Assembly (NCBI GenBank): GCA_946478665.1
Contig: CAMLCZ010000006.1
Span: 1 to 64,000 of the forward strand
Reading direction: 5' to 3'
DNA: 64,000 nucleotides
Source of the DNA: an uncultured Bartonella sp.
Lineage (GTDB): Bacteria; Pseudomonadota; Alphaproteobacteria; Rhizobiales; Rhizobiaceae
Made by a program: the position numbers and the translations under genes. The notes under the pieces are model-generated. The model was not told the origin of the DNA and made no database searches. It saw nothing but the letters and a program-made list of their open reading frames with translations. Shown one piece after another: positions 36,862 to 45,783 of the stretch; position 1 is the stretch's first letter, and each line of letters opens with the position of its first letter.

Positions 36862-37977
36862 ATGACATCACTTTTTGATCCGATTAAGGCAGGCGATCTT
36901 GTTCTTGAAAATCGTATCGCTATGGCGCCTTTAACGCGCGCACGTGCATTGAATGCAATTCCAGATGATTTGACCGCCCTTTACTATAAACAACGCGCGA
37001 CAGCTGGTCTCATTGTCTCGGAAGGAACCGCCATTTCCCAACAGGGGCAAGGCAACATTGATGTGCCTGGGCTTTATGAAAAAGAACAATTGGAAGGTTG
37101 GAAAAAAGTAACCGATACAGTTCATAATGCAGGTGGTAAAATTGTAGCACAACTTTGGCATACGGGACGTATTTCGCACAGTTCTTTACAACCAAATGGA
37201 GGAGCACCCGTTGCTCCATCAGCAATTCAAGCCAAAGCCAGAACCTACATTAAAGATGATGAGGGCAAAGGAATATTTGTAGAAACATCGCTGCCACGCG
37301 CATTGGAAGCAACAGAGATTCCCGAAATTATAGAAGACTACTGCAAAGCCGCAGACAATGCTGTTAATATTGCAGGTTTTGACGGTGTAGAAATTCACGC
37401 TGCGAATGGGTATTTGTTAGATCAGTTTTTACGTTCCAATTCCAACCATAGAACGGATGAATTTGGCGGCTCGATTGAAAATCGGGCACGGTTTCCGCTC
37501 CTTGTTGCCGAAGCTGTGGCAAAAAAAATAGGTTCTGGGCGCACTGGCATTAGAATTTCACCTGTAACACCGGCCAATGATGCACACGACCCAGACCCAC
37601 AACCATTGTTTGACTTTTTTGTTGATGCCTTGGCTGCCTATGAATTGGCCTTTATCCATCTCATTGAAGGATCAACAGGTGGTGACAGAAACTATAATGA
37701 AGCCAAATATCCATTTGACTATCAACGCTTGAAACATGTCTATCGCGACGCCGGCGGTAATGGTGCATGGATGGTAAATAATGGCTACACAGCCGATATG
37801 GCAGAACAGGCTGTCAAATCTGGATATGCCGACATTGTTTCGTTTGGACGCCCATTTATTGCTAATCCTGATCTTGTGCGCCGTATCAAAGAACACGCAA
37901 AATGGAATGCGTTGGATCAAACCACTTTATATGGTGGTAATGAAAAAGGTTACACGGATTATCCAACCCTGTCTTAA
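36862..37977 (+). CDS. nemA: Old-yellow-enzyme family ene-reductase (NemA-like)
   Basis: FMN oxidoreductase using NAD(P)H to reduce activated C=C bonds, N-ethylmaleimide or nitro compounds. The 371-residue TIM barrel has the FMN loop MAPLTRAR, the WHTGRISH segment, the substrate and proton-donor region with HAANGYLLDQFLRSNSN and the FGGSIENRARF motif. The best match is the NemA/XenB group. The physiological substrate is unknown. It has its own terminator, and no TetR-type NemR gene is adjacent. Confidence 0.9.
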   Translation: MTSLFDPIKAGDLVLENRIAMAPLTRARALNAIPDDLTALYYKQRATAGLIVSEGTAISQQGQGNIDVPGLYEKEQLEGWKKVTDTVHNAGGKIVAQLWHTGRISHSSLQPNGGAPVAPSAIQAKARTYIKDDEGKGIFVETSLPRALEATEIPEIIEDYCKAADNAVNIAGFDGVEIHAANGYLLDQFLRSNSNHRTDEFGGSIENRARFPLLVAEAVAKKIGSGRTGIRISPVTPANDAHDPDPQPLFDFFVDALAAYELAFIHLIEGSTGGDRNYNEAKYPFDYQRLKHVYRDAGGNGAWMVNNGYTADMAEQAVKSGYADIVSFGRPFIANPDLVRRIKEHAKWNALDQTTLYGGNEKGYTDYPTLS

Positions 37978-37992
37978 ATATAATATATCAAT

Positions 37993-38023
37993 AAAAAAGC
38001 CTCCAATTTCTGGAGGCTTTTTT
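37993..38023 (+). terminator. Terminator after nemA
   Basis: AAAAAGCCTCCA and TGGAGGCTTTTTT enclose a 5-base loop. The sequence is symmetric enough to work from both sides. Confidence 0.88.
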
Positions 38024-38076
38024 GTAAATATGATTGTTTCATAAGAATAGATTATATTGGACTATATTTTTCCAAT

Positions 38077-39048
38077 TTAAGCCGTAATATCAATAATTCC
38101 AGCTTCTCCACTCTCACTTCCAAAAGCCAGCCGATAGCCTTGCTCGTCCCACGTCATGGTAGAGATCGCACCTTTTCCTGGGCGGCGCAATAACACCTCT
38201 TTTGCGTCACTAAAGCGGATAAACAAAATCATCCCATCATTGAAGCCTGCTGCAACCATGTCTTCTTCAGGGTGACAACAAACACATGTAACCATCGCAT
38301 CAGCGCGTGTACCAAGTTCCAAGGGTGCTTTCCCCATGGGGCCATCTTTTGTCAGAAATGGCCATACGATAGCTGCTGCCGCACCAGACGTGGCAAGCCA
38401 TTTTCCCTTGGCACTCCATGACCAACTTTTTACTTTTGTCGGATATCCGCTCATACGTAAATGTTGTTCATCATTCAATCGCCAACCATGCAATGCATTT
38501 TCCTGCATTGATGAAATAACGTAACGATTGTCTGGTGAAAACGTAACCGCAAAATGGGCCCCTTTCCAGCTAAGTTCAGTCGGTGTTGAATCTGCACCCA
38601 ACCAGTGTAATGTCACACCATTATAACGCGCGACAGCCAACCGTAATCCTTTTGGTGCAAATGCCAACCCTTCCACACTTCTTTCATGGTCAAATTCACG
38701 CAAACCATCACCTGCATCTGCCCATGCCTTGCGTGATGATGCAAAGCCATAGGCACCATTAGGTCCAGCAGCTATTGATGTAATCCATTTATGAGATTGT
38801 TTTGCTCGCTCAACACAAATAGCATCAGCTGTCGTTTGGCAAATTCTTCCATCCTCACCGCCAGTCAAAACAGACTTGTTATCTTTAGATACTACAGCAG
38901 AAGCTATGCCGTCATGAGCCTCAACAACCTTCTGCTTGTCTCCCAGCAATGTAATTTTCCCATCTGCCGTGACAAATACTGGCTGATGATCGATAAAACC
39001 AGCAAGTAAGCAATGAGCATCAAGGTCACAATGTGCTATAGTTGGCAT
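38077..39048 (-). CDS. WD40-repeat protein paired with a COG0523 GTPase
   Basis: A 323-residue soluble protein (no signal peptide) made of WD40-like repeats forming a probable beta propeller. Recurring units include HDGIASAVVSKDNKSVLTGGEDGRI, SVEGLAFAPKGLRLAVARYNGV, FAVTFSPDNRYVISSMQEN, SWSWSAKGKWLATSG and STMTWDEQGYRLAFGSESGE. It starts 12 bases after the GTPase gene and is surely co-transcribed with it. In other Rhizobiales the same pair is found, so it may be a partner or scaffold for metal delivery. That role is inference. Confidence 0.82.
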   Translation of the reverse strand: MPTIAHCDLDAHCLLAGFIDHQPVFVTADGKITLLGDKQKVVEAHDGIASAVVSKDNKSVLTGGEDGRICQTTADAICVERAKQSHKWITSIAAGPNGAYGFASSRKAWADAGDGLREFDHERSVEGLAFAPKGLRLAVARYNGVTLHWLGADSTPTELSWKGAHFAVTFSPDNRYVISSMQENALHGWRLNDEQHLRMSGYPTKVKSWSWSAKGKWLATSGAAAAIVWPFLTKDGPMGKAPLELGTRADAMVTCVCCHPEEDMVAAGFNDGMILFIRFSDAKEVLLRRPGKGAISTMTWDEQGYRLAFGSESGEAGIIDITA

Positions 39049-39060
39049 AACAACTCCGTT

Positions 39061-40173
39061 TTAAGCGCAATTTTCAAAACCAGCCTTTAGCTTGTCTTCC
39101 TCAAGCTCACGACCGATAAACACTAAACGACTTTCACGTTTCTCGCCCTGCTTCCACGGACGCTGATGATCGCCTTCCAAAATCATATGTACGCCCTGAA
39201 CGACGTACCGGTCATCATCACCCTTAAAAGCAATAATACCTTTCAACCGCAAAATATTAGGCCCTTGCTGTTGCGTTAATTGTTGAATCCAAGGAAAAAA
39301 TTTTGCCGGATCCAACTCACCAGAGCGCAATGAAACAGATTTCACCGTAACGTCATGAAGGGCTGCACCATGAATATGAATATGCTCATGGTCGTGATCA
39401 TGATGATGGTCACCATCTTCATGGTCATGGTGATGATGATGTTCATGGTCATGGTGGTGATGGTGTTCATGATCGCAATCTGGCCCACACACATGGTCGT
39501 CTTCTTCATCAATTTCCAGAAAATGCGGGTCATTATCCAAAGCACGTTGAAGATCGAAAGATCCCCGATCAAGAATTTTACTTAAATCGACATCGGCGCG
39601 TTTTGTGCGATAAATGACTGCACCTGGATTAATGGCACGCACTGTTGCTTCAACATCGGCAAGTTCCTGAGCTGTCACTAAATCTGTTTTGTTTAAAAGC
39701 ACAACATCGGCAAAAGCTATTTGGTCTTCTGCTTCTCTACTATCTTTCAAGCGTAAAGGTAGATGTTTTGCATCAACAAGAGCAATCACAGCATCAAGTT
39801 GTGACTTCGCTCTTACATCGTCATCCATAAAAAATGTCTGCGCCACAGGAACCGGATCAGCTAATCCCGTTGTCTCAACGATAATTCCGTCAAATCGACC
39901 AGGACGGCGCATCAATCCCTCAACGACACGAATAAGATCGCCGCGTACGGTGCAGCAAATGCAACCGTTATTCATTTCATAGATTTCTTCGTCGGATTCA
40001 ACGATCAAATCATTATCAATACCAATTTCACCAAACTCATTCACAATCACTGCATAGCGTTTGCCATGATTTTCCGTTAGAATGCGGTTAAGCAGCGTAG
40101 TTTTACCCGCGCCAAGATAACCTGTAAGAACAGTAACCGGTATTTTGTGTGATGGTTTTTCAGTCTCGCTCAT
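39061..40173 (-). CDS. COG0523 (CobW/ZNG-like) GTPase with His-rich metal-binding loop
   Basis: A G3E-family metallochaperone GTPase of 370 residues. The P-loop is GYLGAGKTT (residues 18-26), the Zn-binding motif CICC is at 71-74, the guanine motif NKTD at 161-164, and a striking His/Asp/Glu-rich region with [10 protein letters not shown] occupies about 227-268. A C-terminal CobW_C domain carries the segment [26 protein letters not shown]0523 members deliver Zn (ZNG1/YciC) or Co, Fe or nitrile-hydratase metals. The His loop and the lack of cobalamin genes favour zinc. It is followed 12 bases later by the WD40 gene. Confidence 0.9.
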   Translation of the reverse strand: MSETEKPSHKIPVTVLTGYLGAGKTTLLNRILTENHGKRYAVIVNEFGEIGIDNDLIVESDEEIYEMNNGCICCTVRGDLIRVVEGLMRRPGRFDGIIVETTGLADPVPVAQTFFMDDDVRAKSQLDAVIALVDAKHLPLRLKDSREAEDQIAFADVVLLNKTDLVTAQELADVEATVRAINPGAVIYRTKRADVDLSKILDRGSFDLQRALDNDPHFLEIDEEDDHVCGPDCDHEHHHHHDHEHHHHHDHEDGDHHHDHDHEHIHIHGAALHDVTVKSVSLRSGELDPAKFFPWIQQLTQQQGPNILRLKGIIAFKGDDDRYVVQGVHMILEGDHQRPWKQGEKRESRLVFIGRELEEDKLKAGFENCA

Positions 40174-40259
40174 AGCACGACCTTTCCACGAATAGGATTT
40201 TTAAATATTCTTCGATATAAGCAATAAAGGCTATTTTTTCCAGCTTTCTGCAAAACACT

Positions 40260-41018
40260 TTATTCTTCGAATTGATCGAGATTAAAGCATGCCATGTCCG
40301 CAAGCAATCCTGTTAGTCCTTGCATTGTGTGATTGAATATCAATTCACCAGCCTTTACATTAGCGTTTGCAGCATTACCAGCAGCGCCTTTCGGATTAAG
40401 ATCACGCATTTTCCAGCCGAAAGCAAACGGTCCATAAGCTCGTAAATATTTATATTTATTGATAAATTCTTCCTGCTTATTGGAAAAGTTCTCTGCCTTT
40501 TCCACGTTGACTTTTTCTTGAGCCAAATAAAGCATAAGTGATGTTTCTATAAAGCCCGCATGAATATCAAACTGTTTTTCTTCCTTTGACAGAAGCCCTT
40601 CTGGCAATCCAAATCGCCCCCAACTCGTTGCCACCGCTAGCATAGGATATCGGCAACGTAATTCGGTGATAACAATATTCATAAGAGGCGAATTGCCACC
40701 ATGGGCATTCAGCAACAATAACTTCCTGATGCCTTTTTGATAACAATTTGTGCCAATGGCAATCCAGCGCTCTATAGCCTCACCAAATGAAAGCGTCTGC
40801 GTTACCGAGCGTTCTGCGTGTTCAATGGAATATCCAACCTTTTCAACCGGCAATGCAAGTATTTTATGATGTTCTAAAACTTGAGTTGCCAGTCGTTGTG
40901 CAAAAGCATTAGCAATTATAGCATCTGTTTCAGCTGGCAAATGACATCCATGATATTCATGGGCACCAAGTGGAAGAATAGCGATTGTTTTGCTTTGTTG
41001 TAATCTTGTTGGTTCCAT
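40260..41018 (-). CDS. Creatininase-family amidohydrolase
   Basis: A metal-dependent amidohydrolase of the creatininase/FAPy-deformylase/MftE family, 252 residues from the ATG at 41018; a GTG at 41033 is the alternative. Metal-ligand motifs are GAHEYHGCHLPAETDAIIA (Glu, His and Asp) near the N-terminus, NAHGGNSPLM in the middle and HAGFIETSLMLYL later. The real substrate is not creatinine necessarily; members act on cyclic amides. It is divergent from the marR gene, which could regulate it. Confidence 0.85.
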   Translation of the reverse strand: MEPTRLQQSKTIAILPLGAHEYHGCHLPAETDAIIANAFAQRLATQVLEHHKILALPVEKVGYSIEHAERSVTQTLSFGEAIERWIAIGTNCYQKGIRKLLLLNAHGGNSPLMNIVITELRCRYPMLAVATSWGRFGLPEGLLSKEEKQFDIHAGFIETSLMLYLAQEKVNVEKAENFSNKQEEFINKYKYLRAYGPFAFGWKMRDLNPKGAAGNAANANVKAGELIFNHTMQGLTGLLADMACFNLDQFEE

Positions 41019-41175
41019 TGGGTTAACTTTCACAACATTGGTTATTCACAACTTTTATATTTCTTAGCTACCACAATGAAAAGCAATGTTTTGCGCCAAC
41101 CATGAGAATCAGTTTGATAATCTATTTAAGAGAATCAAAAAACTCTTACAACGTCTTCGGGGAGACTTTACAGAT

Positions 41176-41655
41176 ATGTTTGAACACAAACAAATGCCGA
41201 CGCTGGATATTATCCAGTCTACGGCCAGAATGATGAAAACTCTATTAGCGCATCGTCTTTATGAATACGGCTTATATGCCGGGCAAGACAGAATTATTCT
41301 TTCTCTTGCTTCAGACGATGGTCAAACACCAGGCTTTTTAGCCAAGCAATTAGGTGTAAAACCTCCAACAATCACAAAAACCATCTCAAGATTACAAGAA
41401 CAAGGTTTTGTTACCAAGCGTAGTTCAGAGAAAGATCAGCGCCAATTGCATATATTCCTTACCAAAGATGGTAAAAAAGTTGTCGAATTAATTGAAAAGG
41501 CAATTGCTGATACTGAAAAAGATGCTTTAGCTGTTTTGAATGAAGAAGAACATTTAACGCTTATCCATTTATTGACGCGTATTAAAGCCAGTCTTATTGA
41601 ACAACAGATTTTATCTTCAAATTTTGTACCTGATGCAAAAGCAGAAATTTTCTAA
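41176..41655 (+). CDS. MarR-family transcriptional regulator
   Basis: A 159-residue winged-helix regulator. The HTH region reads TPGFLAKQLGVKPPTITKTISRLQEQGFVTKRSSEKDQRQLHIFLTKDG (about residues 48-95), the characteristic MarR wing with DQR. The start at 41176 (MFEHKQMP) has GGGGAG 10 bases upstream; the frame extends back to 41086 without such a signal. The Met-rich/His-rich N-terminus is short. The ligand is unknown. It is divergent from the creatininase-family gene with 157 bases between them. Confidence 0.86.
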   Translation: MFEHKQMPTLDIIQSTARMMKTLLAHRLYEYGLYAGQDRIILSLASDDGQTPGFLAKQLGVKPPTITKTISRLQEQGFVTKRSSEKDQRQLHIFLTKDGKKVVELIEKAIADTEKDALAVLNEEEHLTLIHLLTRIKASLIEQQILSSNFVPDAKAEIF

Positions 41656-41692
41656 AGAATTCTGTTTAATATCTAAAATATCACAATAAAAT

Positions 41693-41760
41693 AAATTGGC
41701 CTCGTGGTTTATCCATAATTGAACTTGTTTTATACTTGCGAGGCCAATTTTTATAAAATA
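41693..41760 (+). terminator. Long-loop inverted repeat after marR, probable terminator
   Basis: AAATTGGCCTCG (41693-41704) and CGAGGCCAATTT (41749-41760) are a perfect 12-bp inverted repeat with a 44-base spacer and T residues after the right arm. The large loop is unusual for an intrinsic terminator. Confidence 0.55.
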
Positions 41761-41892
41761 AAAATATATTTTAGATTTTTAGAACAATAAACATCAATAA
41801 AATTGTAATCGTTTAAAATAATTTTAAATATTATAAAATTTTAAGGGATTATAACGATAAGACAATTCTGTATCCTGGGAGGGTAAAGTTAA

Positions 41893-42912
41893 TTGGCACA
41901 AAAAATCAAGCTTTCTACTATTGCCGATGCACTTGGCGTATCAACAGCGACCGTTTCTTTGGCGCTTCGGGACAGCTCTCTCGTCGCAGATGACACACGC
42001 AACAATATTAAACAATATGCCCAGCAAATTGGGTATATTTATAATCGTCGGGCTGCAAGTTTACGTACGTCACGTTCGGGCATAGTCGGGGTGGTTGTGC
42101 ACGATATTATGAACCCGTTTTTTGCAGAAATATTGCGGTCGATCGAAACCGAACTTGACCGCTCCCGTCAAACCTTCATTCTTTCCAATCATTATGACCA
42201 ATTGGATAAACAGCGAAATTTTATTGAAACACTGCTGCAATTGGGCGCAGATGGTGTCATTATGTCGCCAGCCATTGGTACGCCAGAAAGAGATATCCGG
42301 CTTGCGGAAGATAATGGTCTTCCTGTGGTTTTTGTCGCTAGGCATGTTGATAACGTCGACGCTCCGGTTTTTCGGGGTGATGATACCTATGGTATCTCGT
42401 TAGCAACCAACCATCTCATATCATTGGGTCATAAATGTATCGCGATGATAGGCGGTACAGATTATACCTCCACAGGACGCGATCGTTATGAGGGATATCG
42501 TCATGCAATGCAGCTTGCCGGACTTGAGGTTAAGCCTGAATGGCGCATTGAAGGCCCACGGACAAAACAGGCAGGCTTTGAAGTTGCACCACAATTTCTT
42601 GCATTAAAAGACAAGCCAACGGCTGCTGTTTGCTTTAATGATTTGACCGCAATTGGATTAATGAATGGTATTGCACGTGCAGGTCTGGTTGCAGGACAAG
42701 ATATTTCTGTGACAGGGTATGACGATCTTGAAGAGGCCGCCATCGCTACACCAGCGTTAACAACGGTTTGGAATGGTCAAAGAGAGGTTGGTAGACGTGC
42801 TGCCCGTGCTCTTCTTGATCTGCTTAATGGTGTTGAGGTCAAAAATGGACATGATCTTATCAAACCAGAATTACACATTCGCCAATCAACCGGACGTGTA
42901 AAACATCGTTAA
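41893..42912 (+). CDS. LacI-family transcriptional regulator, TTG start
   Basis: A 339-residue repressor with the N-terminal LacI HTH (IKLSTIADALGVSTATVSLALRDSSLVADDTR, about residues 4-35) and a sugar-binding periplasmic-protein-like domain (GVVVHDIMNPFFAEILRSIE onward). The start is a TTG at 41893 with GGGAGGG about 10 bases upstream, at exactly the position where LacI proteins begin, so this non-ATG start is well supported. No sugar-uptake or catabolic genes adjoin it. The effector is unknown, and the downstream neighbour is convergent. Confidence 0.9.
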   Translation: MAQKIKLSTIADALGVSTATVSLALRDSSLVADDTRNNIKQYAQQIGYIYNRRAASLRTSRSGIVGVVVHDIMNPFFAEILRSIETELDRSRQTFILSNHYDQLDKQRNFIETLLQLGADGVIMSPAIGTPERDIRLAEDNGLPVVFVARHVDNVDAPVFRGDDTYGISLATNHLISLGHKCIAMIGGTDYTSTGRDRYEGYRHAMQLAGLEVKPEWRIEGPRTKQAGFEVAPQFLALKDKPTAAVCFNDLTAIGLMNGIARAGLVAGQDISVTGYDDLEEAAIATPALTTVWNGQREVGRRAARALLDLLNGVEVKNGHDLIKPELHIRQSTGRVKHR

Positions 42913-42968
42913 AGATAACCCTGCCCTAAGGTATAAAACATCATATCACTATAGCGATAGTACGATAT

Positions 42969-43028
42969 GCTAATAATTTGCGGAGCGCCTCTATGGGGAG
43001 CATCCAAAGCGCCTCCGCAAATATTAGC
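42969..43028. repeat. Long imperfect inverted repeat between convergent genes
   Basis: A left arm starting GCTAATAATTTGCGGA (from 42969) and a right arm ending TCCGCAAATATTAGC (to 43028) form a stem of about 20 bp with one bulge and one mismatch and an 18-base loop. It lies between lacI and the amidotransferase-like gene, so it probably ends both transcripts, although it lacks a clear T run. Confidence 0.6.
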
Positions 43029-43048
43029 CAATTTAATTTGTGAAACAC

Positions 43049-43813
43049 CTATTTGTTACGCGCATCGCGGTGTTTATAAACAGCTTCACCAAATGCTTTG
43101 AATATTTTCTGTGATGGTTCATCTGTTTTAGCCCAATATTCGGGGTGCCATTGCACGCCAATTGCAAATGTCTGGGCATCTTTGACGCTCACCCCTTCAA
43201 TCGTACCATCGGGCGCTGTTGCTTCCATGACAAGACGTGGTGCCAATGTTTCAATGCCTTGTTGATGGACAGAATTGACCAGTATGTCACTCTTTCCAAT
43301 GATAGCAGCAAGGCACGTATTATCATGAATATGAACAGGTTGGTGAATTGCAAATTTCCGGTCATTGCCTTCTGTTTCTACCGCACGATGATCGTTCCGC
43401 CCTGGAATTTTCTGCAATGCAGGTGAGAGTGTGCCTCCAAGGGCAACATTAAGTTCCTGTATTCCCCGACAGATGGTTAAAAGTGGTAATCCCATTTCGA
43501 TCGCTGCACGTATAAGATAAAGCGATGCAGTGTCCCGCGCCCTATCAAACGGTTCATATTCTTCTGTTGCTTTTTTTCCATATAAATGCGGTTCGACATT
43601 TGATTTTGCACCAGTTATCAAAACACCGTCAACCACAGCAAGAATAGATTTGAGATCACTTTCATGGCCTAAAGAAGGAACAATAATGGGCGTAACCATT
43701 GCAACGTCAGATGCCGCTTTCAAATATTGCTCAGGTGCGCCATGCCAAACATAGCCATCAAAAACAGGGCAATCTGATGGTACGGCAATTAAAGGTTTCT
43801 CAGGTGATGCCAT
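43049..43813 (-). CDS. Class I glutamine amidotransferase-like peptidase C26 (PuuD-like)
   Basis: A 254-residue hydrolase of the gamma-glutamyl-gamma-aminobutyrate hydrolase family. The catalytic triad is visible as Cys115 in LLTICRGIQELNVALGG and His223/Glu225 in GVQWHPEYW. Family members cleave gamma-glutamyl amides in putrescine or related catabolism. The start at 43813 (MASPEKPLIAVPSD) fits the family; the frame runs on to 43864 with a basic extension and is not preferred. No other puu genes are adjacent, so the actual substrate is open. Confidence 0.87.
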   Translation of the reverse strand: MASPEKPLIAVPSDCPVFDGYVWHGAPEQYLKAASDVAMVTPIIVPSLGHESDLKSILAVVDGVLITGAKSNVEPHLYGKKATEEYEPFDRARDTASLYLIRAAIEMGLPLLTICRGIQELNVALGGTLSPALQKIPGRNDHRAVETEGNDRKFAIHQPVHIHDNTCLAAIIGKSDILVNSVHQQGIETLAPRLVMEATAPDGTIEGVSVKDAQTFAIGVQWHPEYWAKTDEPSQKIFKAFGEAVYKHRDARNK

Positions 43814-44099
43814 TTTCTTTTTCTCTTTTAAATTTGTCTTAAAAACCCATACATATTTGACCAATTCCGACCGGAAAACATCATTTATATCTTAATGATT
43901 TCAAGCACAGTTTAACAGTGCGCGCAGTCGCGCATTTTTTGGTAAAACAAAATTTTAGACAATAAGACTAGAAAAAAGGCATCTTTATCGGTAACAATAG
44001 TGTGTTTTAAAAATTTAAAAACGTTATCCGGCATTGTATGTAGATAAGGAAAACGCTGTTTTAGAAAATAAGCATCCTGAATGAAAAAGGAGACAACAC

Positions 44100-45362
44100 T
44101 TGGGCCAAACAATATTTGTTGCCAAAGAAACAGCCAAAGGAGAAACACGCGTTGCAGCTTCTCCTGAAACTGTAAAAAAACTTATTAATCTCGGCTATAC
44201 GGTGCTGGTTGAAAAGGGAGCCGGTCTCAATTCTCTCATTAGCGATCAGGATTATGTTGAAGCTGGTGCATCTTCTGTCCAAAGCAATGAGGCGAAAAAA
44301 GCAGACATTATTTTAAAATTACGCCGCCCAACAGCCGCAGAAATCGCGCTGTATAAAAAAGGCGCAATTTTAATGGGTATACTTGATCCTTATGGGCATG
44401 AAGGTGAGATCGCTTCCATCGCAAAAGCTGGACTAACTGCTTTTACAATGGAGTTTATGCCGCGTATCACACGCGCACAAGCTATGGATGTTTTATCCTC
44501 TCAAGCCAATCTTGCCGGTTATCAAGCCGTTATTGATGCGGCCGAATTTTATGACCGTGCCTTGCCAATGATGATGACAGCTGCCGGAACCGTTCCTGCT
44601 GCCAAGGTCTTTGTTATGGGGGCTGGTGTGGCAGGTTTACAGGCAATTGCAACAGCACGCAGACTAGGCGCATCTGTAACTGCCAATGACGTGCGCCCAG
44701 CTGCAAAAGAACAGGTTGCCTCATTGGGCGCCAAATTCATAGCGGTAGAGGATGAAGAATTTAAGGCTGCTGAAACGGCTGGTGGCTATGCGAAAGAAAT
44801 GTCGCAAGACTATCAGAAAAAACAAGCAGAACTCACAGCAGACCATATATCCAAGCAGGATATTGTCATTACCACTGCGCTTATTCCAGGGCGTCCCGCT
44901 CCGCGTTTGGTAACAAAATCCATGCTGAAATCCATGCGTCCAGGTTCTGTTATTGTTGACCTTGCTGTCGAGCGTGGTGGCAATGTTGAAGGTGCTGTTG
45001 CCGATCAGGTGGTGGAAGTTGAAGGTGTTAAAATTGTCGGCTTCACCAATGTTGCAGGTCGTATTGCAGCAACAGCATCGCAACTTTATGCCCGTAATCT
45101 GTATGCCTTTGTTGATATTCTGACGGACAAAGAAACAAAACAATTTACTGTTGATCTTAATGATGAGTTGGTAAAAGCAACATTGTTGACCAATGATGGA
45201 ACAATTGTGCATCCAGCTTTTGCCGATTTGAAACCAGCGAAAAGCGATACTACAGCAACCAAAAAGAAAGTTGCATCAAAAGCAGCTAAACCAGCTAATA
45301 CGCAAAAAGCTGAAACCGCCGCAAAGATTAGTAAATCAAACACAGATAAAGGAGCCAAATAA
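44100..45362 (+). CDS. pntAA: NAD(P) transhydrogenase subunit alpha, part 1 (PntAA)
   Basis: Soluble NAD(H)-binding domain I of the proton-translocating transhydrogenase that makes NADPH from NADH. It has a TTG start at 44100 behind AAGGAGAC. The 420-residue protein has the alanine-dehydrogenase-like fold: [20 protein letters not shown] at the N-terminus, the [19 protein letters not shown] Rossmann loop and the RQD-loop equivalent. An unusual feature is the Lys/Ala/Thr-rich tail (about residues 375-420, [20 protein letters not shown]), a disordered extension that probably links to PntAB. Its stop overlaps pntAB. Confidence 0.93.
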   Translation: MGQTIFVAKETAKGETRVAASPETVKKLINLGYTVLVEKGAGLNSLISDQDYVEAGASSVQSNEAKKADIILKLRRPTAAEIALYKKGAILMGILDPYGHEGEIASIAKAGLTAFTMEFMPRITRAQAMDVLSSQANLAGYQAVIDAAEFYDRALPMMMTAAGTVPAAKVFVMGAGVAGLQAIATARRLGASVTANDVRPAAKEQVASLGAKFIAVEDEEFKAAETAGGYAKEMSQDYQKKQAELTADHISKQDIVITTALIPGRPAPRLVTKSMLKSMRPGSVIVDLAVERGGNVEGAVADQVVEVEGVKIVGFTNVAGRIAATASQLYARNLYAFVDILTDKETKQFTVDLNDELVKATLLTNDGTIVHPAFADLKPAKSDTTATKKKVASKAAKPANTQKAETAAKISKSNTDKGAK

Positions 45363-45772
45363 TGGCAAACGAGGCTCTTAACAAAGCCCTTGACGGCTTA
45401 GATCAAGCCGTTGCCGCTGTCCATGAGGCAAGTGGCCAATTAAGTGAAACGACCGCTCAAGTCGTGCATGCTGCCAGTGGTGGTGTAATCGACCCATTTA
45501 TTTTTCAACTGGCAATATTCGTTTTGGCAATATTTGTTGGTTATTATGTTGTTTGGGCTGTTACTCCTGCGCTTCATACGCCATTAATGGCCGTAACAAA
45601 CGCTATCTCTTCCGTTATCGTAGTAGGTGCATTACTTGCTGTCGGGCTTTCTGCCTCTGGACTAGCAGGTACATTCGGATTTATTGCGCTTATTCTCGCT
45701 AGTGTAAATATTTTTGGCGGCTTTCTTGTAACGCAACGTATGCTTGCCATGTATAAGAAAAAAGAAAAGTAA
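45362..45772 (+). CDS. pntAB: NAD(P) transhydrogenase subunit alpha, part 2 (PntAB)
   Basis: Membrane part of the alpha chain, encoded separately as in other alphaproteobacteria. The 136-residue protein has an N-terminal soluble stretch and about three or four helices, including the family segment [31 protein letters not shown] (residues 54-84 in parts). It overlaps the pntAA stop by one base and is followed 11 bases later by pntB. Confidence 0.93.
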   Translation: MANEALNKALDGLDQAVAAVHEASGQLSETTAQVVHAASGGVIDPFIFQLAIFVLAIFVGYYVVWAVTPALHTPLMAVTNAISSVIVVGALLAVGLSASGLAGTFGFIALILASVNIFGGFLVTQRMLAMYKKKEK

Positions 45773-45783
45773 GGATGTAAGAC

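Noticed and set aside
39355-39585. Met/Val-rich plus-strand open frames over the COG0523 gene
   Set aside because: They are the complement of the His/Asp-rich repeat of the GTPase, an artefact of CAT/GAT codons.
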